From Halomonas sp. YLGW01 (GTDB lineage: Bacteria > Pseudomonadota > Gammaproteobacteria > Pseudomonadales > Halomonadaceae), in NCBI RefSeq assembly GCF_014840935.1, contig NZ_CP062005.1:2046001-2110000 (forward strand): a stretch of DNA of 64,000 bases, written 5' to 3'. Positions within the stretch are counted from its first letter, which is position 1, and every line of letters starts with the position of its first letter. Positions 1 through 9,274 of the stretch are shown piece by piece. Made by a program: the position numbers and the translations under genes. The notes under the pieces were generated by a model. The model saw only the letters and a list, made by a program, of their open reading frames with translations, did not search any database and had not been told where the DNA came from.

Positions 1-154
1 CGCCCATCGCCTGGCAACGGTCATCGCCGCCGACCGGCTGCTGGTCTTCGACCAGGGCCGCCTGGTGGCATCGGGCAGCCACGCCGCCCTGCTGCAATCC
101 AGTGCGCTATATCGTCAGCTCGCGACCCTGCAGTTCACGCCGGATCTCTCCTAG
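1..154 (+). CDS. ABC transporter ATP-binding protein, C-terminal end (partial)
   Basis: Only the last 50 codons are present, read in frame from base 2 to TAG at 152-154. The fragment starts with AHRL, whose His fits the H-loop (switch) of an ABC ATPase, followed by a [10 protein letters not shown] strand and a G-S-H-x-x-L-L tail with a terminal Y-R-Q-L. This is the usual end of the nucleotide-binding domain of fused-type ABC exporters (MsbA-like, family knowledge). The membrane domain lies outside the window, so the substrate cannot be named. Confidence 0.75.
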   Translation, partial: AHRLATVIAADRLLVFDQGRLVASGSHAALLQSSALYRQLATLQFTPDLS

Positions 155-296
155 ACGAAATCAAATGACGCCTGTCGTCACTAAAAGTAATAAAACGTGA
201 TTAAAGGTGTGGTCATTCCTGCCGATCATTAGCGTATTAGATAAAACATGCATGTCAGATGTCGTCGCCAATCACGGACAAGGACGATCCGATCCC

Positions 297-1079
297 ATGT
301 CTATTGCGCTACTCCTGCCCATGGCTGCCTGCTCAGTGGCACTCGCCGCCTGGTGGTGGGTCGAGCACCTCTATCGACGCCCGCTGAAACGGCTGATCAA
401 TCACCTTGACGCCGTCGAGCCCCCCGCCATCGGTGAGGCCTTGCCGAGTGGCCCAGCCCCTCAGGGGACGCTGATCGACCAGCTGAACCAACGGATCATC
501 CGTCTCAACGACATGAACCATCGGTTACAAGAACAGGCCATCAAGGACCCGCTCACGGGACTCGGCAATCGGCGCCTGCTGGAGCAGCGCCTCGACATCG
601 CCCTGCCGCTCAGTCGACGCTGGATGCATACCATCTCGGCACTGGTGATCGACGTCGATCATTTCAAGGAATACAACGACCTCTACGGCCATCAAGCCGG
701 CGACGAATGTCTTGTCGAGATCGCCAACGTGCTGCGTGACACCTTTCGCCGCGAGACCGATATCGTGGTCCGCCTGGGCGGGGAGGAGTTCCTGGTGGTG
801 CTGCTCGATGCAGACGAAGACGAGGCCGTCGGCCTCGCCGAGGCCATGCGCGGTATGCTGCAGGCGGTAGGTATCGAGCATGAGGCCTCCAGCGTCGCCG
901 ACGTAGTCACCGTCAGCATCGGTGTCGCCGTGACCCAGACCGGCGAACCCCTCAGCCTCGATGCCATGATCGCTACCGCCGATACCGCCCTCTATGCCTG
1001 CAAGGCAGCCGGCCGTAATCGAGTGATCAGCCGACCGGTCTCGCCGTCCGACGACACGGCAATCCCTTCGATCGCCTGA
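297..1079 (+). CDS. Membrane-anchored GGDEF diguanylate cyclase
   Basis: Makes cyclic di-GMP from two GTP. From the ATG at 297 the protein is 260 aa. It has one hydrophobic N-terminal segment (about residues 2-20), a short linker with a coiled-coil-like stretch (LIDQLNQRIIRLND), then a GGDEF domain opening at DPLTGLGNRR. The active-site loop reads GGEEF, an active variant, and the metal-binding region reads DVDHFKEYND. Start choice: 297 has AAGGAC about 11 nt upstream and puts the membrane segment at the N terminus. In-frame ATG 252 and GTG 207 are possible but lack a good ribosome site. There is no sensor domain beyond the membrane anchor. Confidence 0.88.
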   Translation: MSIALLLPMAACSVALAAWWWVEHLYRRPLKRLINHLDAVEPPAIGEALPSGPAPQGTLIDQLNQRIIRLNDMNHRLQEQAIKDPLTGLGNRRLLEQRLDIALPLSRRWMHTISALVIDVDHFKEYNDLYGHQAGDECLVEIANVLRDTFRRETDIVVRLGGEEFLVVLLDADEDEAVGLAEAMRGMLQAVGIEHEASSVADVVTVSIGVAVTQTGEPLSLDAMIATADTALYACKAAGRNRVISRPVSPSDDTAIPSIA

Positions 1080-1192
1080 CCGGAAGGCTCGCCCTTGTCG
1101 TCACTCGAGCTATCATGGGGAGTCAGTGGCCGCGCCTCCCTGGCGATGCTCCCCTAGCTCTCCGGTCTCTCGACGGCAAAGGCCAGACTGCC

Positions 1193-2092
1193 ATGATCCG
1201 ATGCTTTGCCATCCTGCTGCTTGCCCTGGGGCTCGTCGCCTGCACCGGCCCGGCCCGGGAGCAACACGAGGGTTACCGAGTCGATCATCGCCATGTCGCC
1301 ATGTCCCATTCGAGCCGCGTGCGCCACCTGGTGATCCACTACACCGATGCCGATGAAACCAAGTCTCTTGTCGCCCTCACCGGCCCAAGCGTCAGCAGCC
1401 ATTACCTGATTCCCCCGCCCCGCGACGGCAAGCCGCCTCCGGTCTACCAGCTGGTCGAGGAAACGCGGCGGGCCTGGCATGCCGGTGCCAGCGGCTGGGC
1501 CGGTCGCGAGAACCTCAACGACACCTCCATCGGCATCGAGATCGTCAATGCCGGCCCAACGCTGACCTTCGCCTCACTCGAGGCCGCGCTGGCCGCCGAT
1601 GCACCCATCACCTGGGCGTCCTTCCCAGACGCCCAGATCACCGCGCTGATCGCCCTGGCCCGGGACATCATCGCCCGCCACGCCATTTCCCCCACCGCCG
1701 TGGTGAGTCATGCCGAGATCGCCCCGACTCGCAAGATCGACCCGGGGCCCGCTTTCCCCTGGCAACGGCTTCACGCGGCGGGCATTGGCCCCTGGCCGGA
1801 CCCGGCCCGAGTCGCCCGCCATCGCCGCCACTTCGCCAAGGCCCCGCCCTCGCTGGAGCACCTGCAGCAGGGGCTCGCCGCCTGGGGCTTCGCACTGGCG
1901 GCCACCGGCCGGCCGGATGCGACCACTCGAGGGGCGCTGCGCGCCTTCCAGATGCGCTATCGCCCCGACGACTACCGGGGCCTGCCGGATATCGGCACCG
2001 CCGCGCGGCTGTGGGCGCTGCTCGAGGAATATCGTCCCGAAGCCTATGCCAGGCTCCTCGAAAGCGCTGACTCCCTGGCACCCGCCCCTTGA
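1193..2092 (+). CDS. amiD: N-acetylmuramoyl-L-alanine amidase, AmiD-type lipoprotein
   Basis: Predicted to cleave the MurNAc-L-Ala bond in peptidoglycan or muropeptides at the inner face of the outer membrane. From ATG 1193 the protein is 299 aa. It has a lipoprotein signal ending in LGLVAC (Cys 17), an Amidase_2 domain with zinc-ligand candidates (VIHYTDA, AWHAGAS, SHAEIAPTRKIDPG), and a C-terminal helical PG_binding_1 domain. The domain order matches E. coli AmiD. It stands alone, but ampG at 12365 is another muropeptide-recycling gene in this window. Confidence 0.87.
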   Translation: MIRCFAILLLALGLVACTGPAREQHEGYRVDHRHVAMSHSSRVRHLVIHYTDADETKSLVALTGPSVSSHYLIPPPRDGKPPPVYQLVEETRRAWHAGASGWAGRENLNDTSIGIEIVNAGPTLTFASLEAALAADAPITWASFPDAQITALIALARDIIARHAISPTAVVSHAEIAPTRKIDPGPAFPWQRLHAAGIGPWPDPARVARHRRHFAKAPPSLEHLQQGLAAWGFALAATGRPDATTRGALRAFQMRYRPDDYRGLPDIGTAARLWALLEEYRPEAYARLLESADSLAPAP

Positions 2093-2168
2093 GGCGCCGG
2101 GATTGGCGATGCGCGTCGCCCCTGCTAGGGTCGCGACTACCGCTCCCGCCGATGAGACGACTCCTGCC

Positions 2169-2765
2169 ATGAACGACCTCACCCTGACCACCTGCCAGGG
2201 GCAGGGCATCACGCCCTACCTCGAGGCCCTGGCCCGGCTACGCATCCGGGTCTTCCGCGACTTTCCCTACCTCTACGATGGTGATCTTGCCTATGAGGCC
2301 GAGTATCTCGCACGCTACGCCGAATGCCCGCAGAGCCTGTTCGTGCTGGCTTTCGACGGCGAAACGCTGGTCGGCGCGGCTACCGGCATGCCGCTCTCGG
2401 CCCAGATCGAGGCGTTCCGCGCGCCCTTCCTGAAGGCCGGCTACCGGGTCGAGGACATCTTCTACTACGGGGAATCGGTGCTACTGGCCGACTATCGCGG
2501 CCAGGGGGTTGGCAAGGCCTTCATGGAAGCTCGGGAGGATCACGCCTTTCGCCAGGGGTTCGCCAGGGCTGCCTTCTGCGCCGTCGAGCGCGAGCCCAAC
2601 CACCCGCTCGAGCCCGATGACTACCGGCCGCTGCATGACTTCTGGCTGGGGCGGGACTACCGCCGCACGCCGACGCTTAGCACCACCTTCGCTTGGAAGG
2701 ATGTCGGCGAGGTCGAGGAGACGGCCAAACCGATGGTGTTCTGGCTCAAGGAACTGACCACATGA
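2169..2765 (+). CDS. GNAT family N-acetyltransferase
   Basis: A 198-aa acyl-CoA N-acyltransferase. The acetyl-CoA loop is visible as YRGQGVGKAFMEARE (Q/R-x-x-G-x-G/A type), preceded by the beta4 segment GESVLLADYRG. The substrate is unknown. Its stop codon overlaps the start of the downstream nitrilase (ATGA at 2762-2765), so the two are almost certainly translated together. Proteins with a GNAT domain fused to a nitrilase domain are known in other bacteria; this pair looks like the split version. The start at 2169 is the first ATG that gives a normal GNAT N terminus. Confidence 0.85.
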   Translation: MNDLTLTTCQGQGITPYLEALARLRIRVFRDFPYLYDGDLAYEAEYLARYAECPQSLFVLAFDGETLVGAATGMPLSAQIEAFRAPFLKAGYRVEDIFYYGESVLLADYRGQGVGKAFMEAREDHAFRQGFARAAFCAVEREPNHPLEPDDYRPLHDFWLGRDYRRTPTLSTTFAWKDVGEVEETAKPMVFWLKELTT

Positions 2766-3670
2766 GTGCAGGGTCACCCACTGTCAACGTGGCCAGCGCC
2801 CAGTACCCCATCGATGCGTTTCACTCCCTGGACGAGTTTCGGGCCAAGGCGAGCCGCTGGGTGCACGAGGCGGCGAGCCGCGGGGCACAGCTGCTGGTGT
2901 TTCCCGAATACGGCGGCATGGAGCTGACCTCGCTGCTGCCGGAGGCGATGCGCGACGACCTCGATGCCCAGCTGCACGGCCTGCAACCGTTGCGCGACGC
3001 CGCGCTGACCACCTGGCAGGCACTGGCCAGGGCACACGGCGTGACGCTGCTGGCCCCGTCCATGCCCTGGCAGCGAGAGGACGGATGCTTCGTCAACCGC
3101 GCCTGGCTGATCGGCCCCGACGGGGAGATGGATTATCAGGACAAGATGATCATGACCCGCTTCGAGAACGACACCTGGGGCATTTCGCCGGGCAGCGAGC
3201 TCAAGGTCTTCGATACCCAGGCCGGACGTCTGGGCGTGCTGATCTGCTATGACAGCGAATTTCCGCTGCTGGCCCGCCGCCTGGTCGAGGCCGGCGCCGA
3301 GCTGCTGCTGGTGCCCAGCTGCACCGACACCCAGGCCGGTTATCACCGCGTTCAGCTGTCGTCACAGGCGCGAGCCATCGAGCAGCAGGTAGCGGTACTG
3401 CATGCTCCCACCGTCGGCGAGGCCCTGTGGTCGCCGGCGGTGGACATCAACATCGGCCGCGCCGCCGTCTATGCGCCCTGCGACCACGGTTTCCCCGCCG
3501 ATGGCGTACTGACGAAGGCCGAGGACGCCACCCCCGGCTGGCAGTTCGCTCGCCTCGACCTTGCGCGCATCGCCGCCCTCCGCGAATCCGGCCAGGTCAA
3601 CAACCATGCCGACTGGGCCCTGCAGGCCGGCCCTCTCGCCGCCGGCATCGATACCGTCACGCTGGGTTGA
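2762..3670 (+). CDS. Carbon-nitrogen hydrolase (nitrilase superfamily)
   Basis: A 302-aa amidase/nitrilase-fold hydrolase. The Glu-Lys-Cys triad is complete: Glu in VFPEYGG, Lys in YQDKMIMTRFE and the nucleophile Cys in VLICYDSEFP. The protein begins at the ATG that overlaps the GNAT stop by four bases. The linked acetyltransferase suggests that the two act on the same amine or amide metabolite, but nothing in the sequence names it. Its length and motif spacing are typical of single-domain superfamily members. Confidence 0.9.
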   Translation: MSAGSPTVNVASAQYPIDAFHSLDEFRAKASRWVHEAASRGAQLLVFPEYGGMELTSLLPEAMRDDLDAQLHGLQPLRDAALTTWQALARAHGVTLLAPSMPWQREDGCFVNRAWLIGPDGEMDYQDKMIMTRFENDTWGISPGSELKVFDTQAGRLGVLICYDSEFPLLARRLVEAGAELLLVPSCTDTQAGYHRVQLSSQARAIEQQVAVLHAPTVGEALWSPAVDINIGRAAVYAPCDHGFPADGVLTKAEDATPGWQFARLDLARIAALRESGQVNNHADWALQAGPLAAGIDTVTLG

Positions 3671-3790
3671 ACGACGAGGCCAGTCGCCTTTTGCCGCCAC
3701 CCGGCCTTCACCGTACAATGCTTGCAACCCTGCCCGCCGGCCATCAGGCCGGCCGGTGCCCGTTCAAGATTCGAAGGATACGCCGGACCC

Positions 3791-5509
3791 ATGCGCGCCA
3801 GCCAACTGTTGCTCTCCACCCTCAAGGAAACGCCCTCCGACGCCGAAGTGATCAGCCACCAGCTGATGCTGCGTGCGGGCATGATTCGCCGCCTGACCTC
3901 GGGGCTCTACACCTGGCTGCCGATGGGCCTGCGTACCCTGCGCAAGGTCGAGCGGGTGGTGCGCGAGGAGATGGATCGTGCCGGCGCCCAGGAAGTGCTG
4001 ATGCCGGCGGTCCAGCCCGCCGAGCTGTGGCAGGAATCCGGCCGCTGGGAGCAGTACGGCCCGGAGCTGCTGCGCCTCAAGGATCGCCATGACCGCGACT
4101 ACTGCGTGGGACCGACCCATGAGGAAGTGATCACCGACCTGGTGCGCAAGGAGATCGCGAGCTACAAGCAGCTGCCGGCCAACTTCTACCAGATCCAGAC
4201 CAAGTTCCGCGACGAGATCCGTCCGCGCTTCGGGGTGATGCGCTCGCGGGAGTTCATCATGAAGGACGCCTACTCCTTCCATATCGATGAGGCCTCCCTG
4301 AAGGAGACCTACCAGGCGATGTATGACGCCTATGTGCGCATCTTCACTCGCCTGGGGCTGGACTTCCGCCCGGTGATCGCCGACAACGGCGCCATCGGCG
4401 GCACCGGCTCCCACGAATTCCACGTGCTGGCCGACTCCGGCGAGGACGATATCGTCTTCTCCACCGCCTCCGACTATGCCGCCAACATCGAGAAGGCCGA
4501 GGCCCTGCCGGCACCGCTGGGCAGCGAGGCCGTGGCTGGCGCCCCGAGCGAGGAGCTGCGCCTGGTCGACACCCCGGAGACCAAGACCATCGCCGCCCTG
4601 GTCGAGAAGCATGGCCTCGCCATCGAGAAGACCATCAAGACGCTGATGGTGCACGCCGAGGCCGGTGGCCTGATCGCCCTGCTGGTACGTGGTGATCACG
4701 AGCTCAACGAGGTCAAGGCCGAGAACCTGCCCGAGGTCAAGGCACCGCTGACCATGGCCACCGAGGCCGAGATCCGCGCCGCCGTGGGCGCCGGCCCCGG
4801 CTCGCTCGGCCCTGTCAACCTGGACATGCCGGTGATCGTCGATCGCAGCGTGGCGCTGATGAACGACTTCGGCGCCGGCGCCAACGTGGACGACAAGCAC
4901 TACTTCGGCATCAACTGGGAGCGTGACCTGCCGCTGCCCCAGGTCGCCGACATCCGTAACGTGGTCGAGGGCGACCCCTCTCCGGACGGCCAGGGTACGC
5001 TTGCGATCAAGCGCGGCATCGAGGTCGGTCACGTCTTCCAGCTGGGCACCAAGTACTCCAAGGCCATGAATGCCACCGTGCTGGGCGACAACGGCAAGGC
5101 CGTCCACCCCTGGATGGGCTGCTACGGCATCGGCGTGACCCGCGTGGTGGCCTCCGCCATCGAGCAGAACCATGACGACGCCGGCATCATCTGGCCCGAC
5201 GCCCTCGCCCCCTTCGAGGTGGCCATGGTGCCGATGAACGCCCACAAGTCCGAGCGGGTCCGCGAAACCGCCGAGCGGCTGTATCAGGACCTCACGGCCG
5301 CGGGTATCGACGTGCTGCTTGACGACCGGGATATCCGCCCCGGGGTCAAGTTCGCAGATCAGGAGTTGATCGGCATCCCGCACCGGCTGGTGATCGGCGA
5401 TCGCAGCCTCGACAAGGGTGAGCTCGAGTACAAGGGACGTCGCGATGATCAAGCCACCATGGTACCCGCAGACACCATCATCGACTTCCTGCGTGGCCGC
5501 ATCGGGTAA
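3791..5509 (+). CDS. proS: Prolyl-tRNA synthetase, bacterial type
   Basis: Charges tRNA-Pro. The 572-aa product equals the E. coli ProRS length. Class II signatures are visible: motif 2 around [20 protein letters not shown] and motif 3 around [16 protein letters not shown]. Between them, roughly residues 225-400, lies the YbaK-like editing insertion (for example [17 protein letters not shown]), which hydrolyses Ala-tRNA-Pro. A C-terminal anticodon-binding domain follows ([27 protein letters not shown]). Start ATG 3791 gives the canonical [14 protein letters not shown] terminus. Confidence 0.97.
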   Translation: MRASQLLLSTLKETPSDAEVISHQLMLRAGMIRRLTSGLYTWLPMGLRTLRKVERVVREEMDRAGAQEVLMPAVQPAELWQESGRWEQYGPELLRLKDRHDRDYCVGPTHEEVITDLVRKEIASYKQLPANFYQIQTKFRDEIRPRFGVMRSREFIMKDAYSFHIDEASLKETYQAMYDAYVRIFTRLGLDFRPVIADNGAIGGTGSHEFHVLADSGEDDIVFSTASDYAANIEKAEALPAPLGSEAVAGAPSEELRLVDTPETKTIAALVEKHGLAIEKTIKTLMVHAEAGGLIALLVRGDHELNEVKAENLPEVKAPLTMATEAEIRAAVGAGPGSLGPVNLDMPVIVDRSVALMNDFGAGANVDDKHYFGINWERDLPLPQVADIRNVVEGDPSPDGQGTLAIKRGIEVGHVFQLGTKYSKAMNATVLGDNGKAVHPWMGCYGIGVTRVVASAIEQNHDDAGIIWPDALAPFEVAMVPMNAHKSERVRETAERLYQDLTAAGIDVLLDDRDIRPGVKFADQELIGIPHRLVIGDRSLDKGELEYKGRRDDQATMVPADTIIDFLRGRIG

Positions 5510-6125
5510 TGCCCGTGGTCGGAGCGTCTGGCTGAACGCCACGCGACTGAAGCTGTCACTGCTGAGCCTGGCACTGCTGGGCTCGGCGCTGCTGTCGGTC
5601 AGCGCCCCGGCCACTGCCGCTCAGAGCTATTCAGCCCCTCTCCACCAGACCCTGGAGAGCGTGCTCGAGACTCCCAGGCCCCCCATCGAGCGCTGGACGG
5701 ATCACCAATGGCGCTCGACCATGGCAACACGGCTCTCCCGCTACGTCGACGATCCCGACCGCCGCCTTCGCCTGCTCGACCGCATTCAGCAGGAAGCCCG
5801 GCTGGCCGGGCTCTCCCCCGGCATCGTGATGGCGGTGATTCAGGTCGAGAGCGCCTTCCAGCCGAATGCGGTGTCCAGCGCCGGCGCCAGGGGACTGATG
5901 CAGGTGATGCCGTTCTGGGTCGAGGCCCTCGGACGCCCGGATGACAACCTCTTCGATCCCCTCCTCAACCTGCGCTATGGCTGCACCATTCTCGCCCACT
6001 ACCTGGCCGTAGAGGATGGCGACCTGACGCGCGCCCTGGCCCGTTACAACGGCAGCCGTGGCAAGACCTGGTATCCCGAACGCGTGATGAGAGCCTGGCG
6101 CCAGCACTGGTGGCTGTCCCCTTGA
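5493..6125 (+). CDS. Lytic transglycosylase, SLT domain family
   Basis: Secreted peptidoglycan-cleaving enzyme of about 210 aa. A hydrophobic signal ([18 protein letters not shown]) is followed by an SLT domain with the catalytic Glu in [13 protein letters not shown], the GLMQVMP motif and an ARYNGS motif, as in family 1 lytic transglycosylases. The start is uncertain. GTG 5493 (overlapping proS by 17 nt) is the nearest start that keeps the whole signal peptide, but it lacks a good ribosome site. ATG 5445 has AAGGGA upstream and would overlap proS by 65 nt. Confidence 0.85.
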   Translation: MAASGNARGRSVWLNATRLKLSLLSLALLGSALLSVSAPATAAQSYSAPLHQTLESVLETPRPPIERWTDHQWRSTMATRLSRYVDDPDRRLRLLDRIQQEARLAGLSPGIVMAVIQVESAFQPNAVSSAGARGLMQVMPFWVEALGRPDDNLFDPLLNLRYGCTILAHYLAVEDGDLTRALARYNGSRGKTWYPERVMRAWRQHWWLSP

Positions 6126-6262
6126 TCGAGACTTGCCCCCCGGCCACGGATACCGATACGTTTCCTCCAAAACAACCATTTACGTCGGGCCGTTCAACGC
6201 CGATGATGCAGGTACCCCCTGCCTTGGCTTCCCGCCGGACGCCTGCGACAAAAGGATTTGCT

Positions 6263-6934
6263 GTGCCTCGAGTCCCTCATGTTCTGCTGAGCATCCTGGT
6301 GCTGGCGACTGTCACCCTCAACAGCCTGGACGCCAAGGCCGCCCGCATCACCGTCATTGATGCGGCAACCGGCCAACCGCTCCCCGATGCGGTTGTCGAG
6401 GTGGATGTTGCAGACACACCGCCGGCCGATACCGCTTCGTTCGAGATCTTCCAGCGCGATGCCGCCTTTCATCCCCATGTCAGTGCCGTGCCGGTCGGCA
6501 GCCGCATCAGCTTTCCCAACCGCGACACGACCCGTCACCACGTCTATTCCTTCTCGCCCACCGGCGTATTCGACCTGAACCTCTACCGGCAGGACACGCC
6601 ACCCCCCGTGCACTTCGACAGGGCAGGGGTGGCGGTGCTCGGCTGCAACATCCATGACCATATGCAGGCCTTCATCGTGGTCAGCGACGCCGACTACCAG
6701 GCGATCGCCGACGAAAGCGGCCAGGTCCGCCTGACCGATCTGCCCCCGGGTGAGCATCGTCTGCGTGTCTGGCACCCTCGCCTCGATGAGACCCATCAGC
6801 AATGGTGGCAGGCCCCCACGCCGATCACTGCCGACGATCGGCGCAGCGTCTCGCTATCGCTCGCGGTCTCGCCGAGACCAGCGCCCAAGCACTCATCACT
6901 GCAACAGCGCTTCAATCGCGCCCTGAGCCAGTGA
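6263..6934 (+). CDS. Cupredoxin-like periplasmic protein (methylamine-utilization/plastocyanin family)
   Basis: A 223-aa exported protein. The start is GTG 6263 because AAAGGA sits six bases upstream and a signal peptide ending near DAKA begins there. The fold resembles blue-copper proteins: candidate ligands are His in TRHHVYSF and Cys, His and Met in GCNIHDHMQAF. This is the pattern of proteins annotated as 'methylamine utilization protein' in many proteobacteria, although no methylamine genes are nearby. The C-terminal part has a carboxypeptidase-regulatory-like beta segment (TDLPPGEHRLRVWHP). It lies seven bases upstream of the GGDEF-EAL gene and probably heads a four-gene operon. Confidence 0.78.
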   Translation: MPRVPHVLLSILVLATVTLNSLDAKAARITVIDAATGQPLPDAVVEVDVADTPPADTASFEIFQRDAAFHPHVSAVPVGSRISFPNRDTTRHHVYSFSPTGVFDLNLYRQDTPPPVHFDRAGVAVLGCNIHDHMQAFIVVSDADYQAIADESGQVRLTDLPPGEHRLRVWHPRLDETHQQWWQAPTPITADDRRSVSLSLAVSPRPAPKHSSLQQRFNRALSQ

Positions 6935-6941
6935 GGCCCGG

Positions 6942-9272
6942 ATGAGCTTCCGTTCCCGCCTGCTCATCACCATGCTCACGGTCGTGATACTGGCCCAGGT
7001 GGTGACAGCCGCCGCCACCTTGAGCGCCGTTCGAGCCGATATCATGGCCGCCGGCCAGCGCAACCTGGACATCGGCCTCGGCGTGTTGCGCGAGGTACTC
7101 GATGCCCGCGGCGAACGGCTACGCGATACCGTCGATATTCTCACAGACGATTTCGGCTTCAAGAGCGCGGTGGCCACCCAGGATACCGCCACCCTGGAAT
7201 CGGTGTTGATCAACCATGGCAGTCGTGCCGAAGCGGACATGGTGCTGCTCGCCGACCCCGAGGGACGGCTACTGGCCAGCAGCCACCATGAGACCGGGAG
7301 CCAGCTGCCCTTCGAGGGCCTCTGGCGCGCGGCCCGGGACGGCCAGGGCAGCGTGGAGGTGGTGCTGCAGGACGACGTCCCCTACCAGTTCGTGCTGCTA
7401 CCCGTGCGTGCCCCTCACCTGATCGGCTGGGCGGGCATGGGCTTTCGGCTCGACGCCGAGCTCGCCCTGGAGATCGATGCCCTGACCCAGCTACCGGTAA
7501 GCTTCATCGGCCACCGCCTGGGCGAGGCCCGCGCCAGCTATACGGCCACCTCTCGCGCCGCCTTGCCACCAACCGAGATTTCTCGGCTGCTGTCGGCGCT
7601 CAACGGCCTGGGCAGCGTCGAGGACCTGGATGCCAGTGCCGACTACCTGACTCGCGCCAGTCTGCTACGCCGCACCGGAGAGAGTGAAGCCTTCGCCCTG
7701 GTCCAGGCGTCCCGCCAGAGCCTGATGGCACCCTATCGTGATATCCAGTGGCAGCTGCTGGCGCTGTTCGCGGCGACCCTGACGCTGACCGCCCTGGTCG
7801 CAGCCTTCAGCGCCCGGGGCATCAGCCGTCCGCTACGCCGGCTTGCCGATGCCGCCCGACGCATCGGTCGGGGCGAGCGAATCGGCCATCTCGAGTCCGG
7901 CCAGCGCGGCGAGATGCGGGTGCTGGCAAACACCCTGATGACCATGCAGGAAGATATCGTGCAACGCGAGGAGAGCCTGCTGCATCAGTCCCGCCACGAC
8001 CTGCTAACGGATCTGCCCAACCGCACCTCGGCTCAGCATGACGTCCAGGACGATATTGCCACCGGACAGGCGTTTACCCTGCTGCGCCTGGCGATCCGCG
8101 ACTTTCGCCGCATCAACGACACCTTCGGCTATGCCCTCGGCGATCAGGTCCTGATCACCCTGTCGCGGCGGCTCGAGCAGCTGCCGGCGCCGGCCGTTCA
8201 GCCCTACCGCATGGGCGGTGACGAATTCCTGCTGCGCCTGAACACGCCGGCCTGCCCGGCCGACTGGTTCGAGGCGATGCAGTCACGCCTCGCTGAACCG
8301 ATCGATCTGGACGGCTCGCCGATACGGCCGCGCCTGTCGTTCGGCGAGGTGCGCTACCCCGACGACGGTGACAGCGCCGCCCTGCTGCTGCGTCGCGCCG
8401 ACGTGGCCCTGGACATCGCCCGTCATCACCACCATCACCACCAGCGCTATATCGCCGGCCAGGACGAGCGACACCTGCGCCAACTGACCCTGATCCGCGA
8501 TCTCCAGGACGCGGTCGACCAGCATCAGTTGACCATGGTCTACCAGCCCAAGGTGCTGGCAACCAACGGCGATATCGTCCAGTTCGAGGCACTGATGCGC
8601 TGGGAACACCCGAGTCTCGGCTTCATTCCGCCCGACGAGTTCATCACCCTGGCCGAGCGCTCGGGCAATATCCGCCTGCTCAGTGGCTGGATGATCGAGA
8701 CGGTCTGCGCCCAGTTGCGTCACTGGCAGGCTCAGGGCCACGAACTGCGGGTGGCCATCAACCTGTCGGCCGAGGACGTGATGGACGAGACCCTGACAAG
8801 CCGGCTGAAAGAGGGACTCTCGCGGTATGGCCTGGTGCCGGACCAACTGGGACTCGAGGTCACCGAGAGCGCCATCATCAAGGACCCGGCGCTCGCCACC
8901 CGACATCTTGAGGAGCTGCGTCGCGCCGGCATGACACTGGCCATCGACGACTTCGGCACCGGCTACTCGTCCCTGGCTCAGCTCAAGCGGCTGCCGGTTC
9001 AGGAACTCAAGATCGACAAGTCCTTCATCCTGCGCCTGGACCGCTCCCCCGACGATGAGGTCATCGTGCGTTCGACCATCGAGCTGGGACAGAACCTCGG
9101 CCTCAAGGTAGTGGCCGAGGGCGTAGAGACCGAGGCGAGTCGCGCCATGCTCAGACGGTTCGGCTGCCACTGCCTGCAGGGCTATCTGATCGCCCGGCCG
9201 CTGCCCGCCGATCAGGTACCCGACTGGATCGCCGGCTATCGGGCCATTCCGCCCGCCACCCCAGGAGCCTGA
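6942..9272 (+). CDS. Cache-HAMP-GGDEF-EAL cyclic di-GMP signalling protein
   Basis: A 776-aa inner-membrane protein: membrane segment near residues 7-28, a periplasmic double-Cache-like sensor (about 30-270), a second membrane segment, HAMP (GISRPLRRLADAARRIGRG), GGDEF and EAL. The GGDEF loop is intact (MGGDEF). The EAL domain keeps its catalytic set (FEALMRWEHP, INLSAED, EVTES, DDFGTGYSS, KIDKSFI, AEGVE), so it may both make and break c-di-GMP. A run of six His follows the GGDEF core (about residues 491-496). Its partners suggest that the sensor monitors something handled by the cupredoxin-like protein and the globin. Confidence 0.92.
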   Translation: MSFRSRLLITMLTVVILAQVVTAAATLSAVRADIMAAGQRNLDIGLGVLREVLDARGERLRDTVDILTDDFGFKSAVATQDTATLESVLINHGSRAEADMVLLADPEGRLLASSHHETGSQLPFEGLWRAARDGQGSVEVVLQDDVPYQFVLLPVRAPHLIGWAGMGFRLDAELALEIDALTQLPVSFIGHRLGEARASYTATSRAALPPTEISRLLSALNGLGSVEDLDASADYLTRASLLRRTGESEAFALVQASRQSLMAPYRDIQWQLLALFAATLTLTALVAAFSARGISRPLRRLADAARRIGRGERIGHLESGQRGEMRVLANTLMTMQEDIVQREESLLHQSRHDLLTDLPNRTSAQHDVQDDIATGQAFTLLRLAIRDFRRINDTFGYALGDQVLITLSRRLEQLPAPAVQPYRMGGDEFLLRLNTPACPADWFEAMQSRLAEPIDLDGSPIRPRLSFGEVRYPDDGDSAALLLRRADVALDIARHHHHHHQRYIAGQDERHLRQLTLIRDLQDAVDQHQLTMVYQPKVLATNGDIVQFEALMRWEHPSLGFIPPDEFITLAERSGNIRLLSGWMIETVCAQLRHWQAQGHELRVAINLSAEDVMDETLTSRLKEGLSRYGLVPDQLGLEVTESAIIKDPALATRHLEELRRAGMTLAIDDFGTGYSSLAQLKRLPVQELKIDKSFILRLDRSPDDEVIVRSTIELGQNLGLKVVAEGVETEASRAMLRRFGCHCLQGYLIARPLPADQVPDWIAGYRAIPPATPGA

Positions 9273-9274
9273 TC

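Noticed and set aside
3764-5614. 616-codon minus-strand open frame
   Set aside because: Antisense shadow of proS, rich in His/Asp/Gly repeats typical of reversed GC-rich coding DNA.
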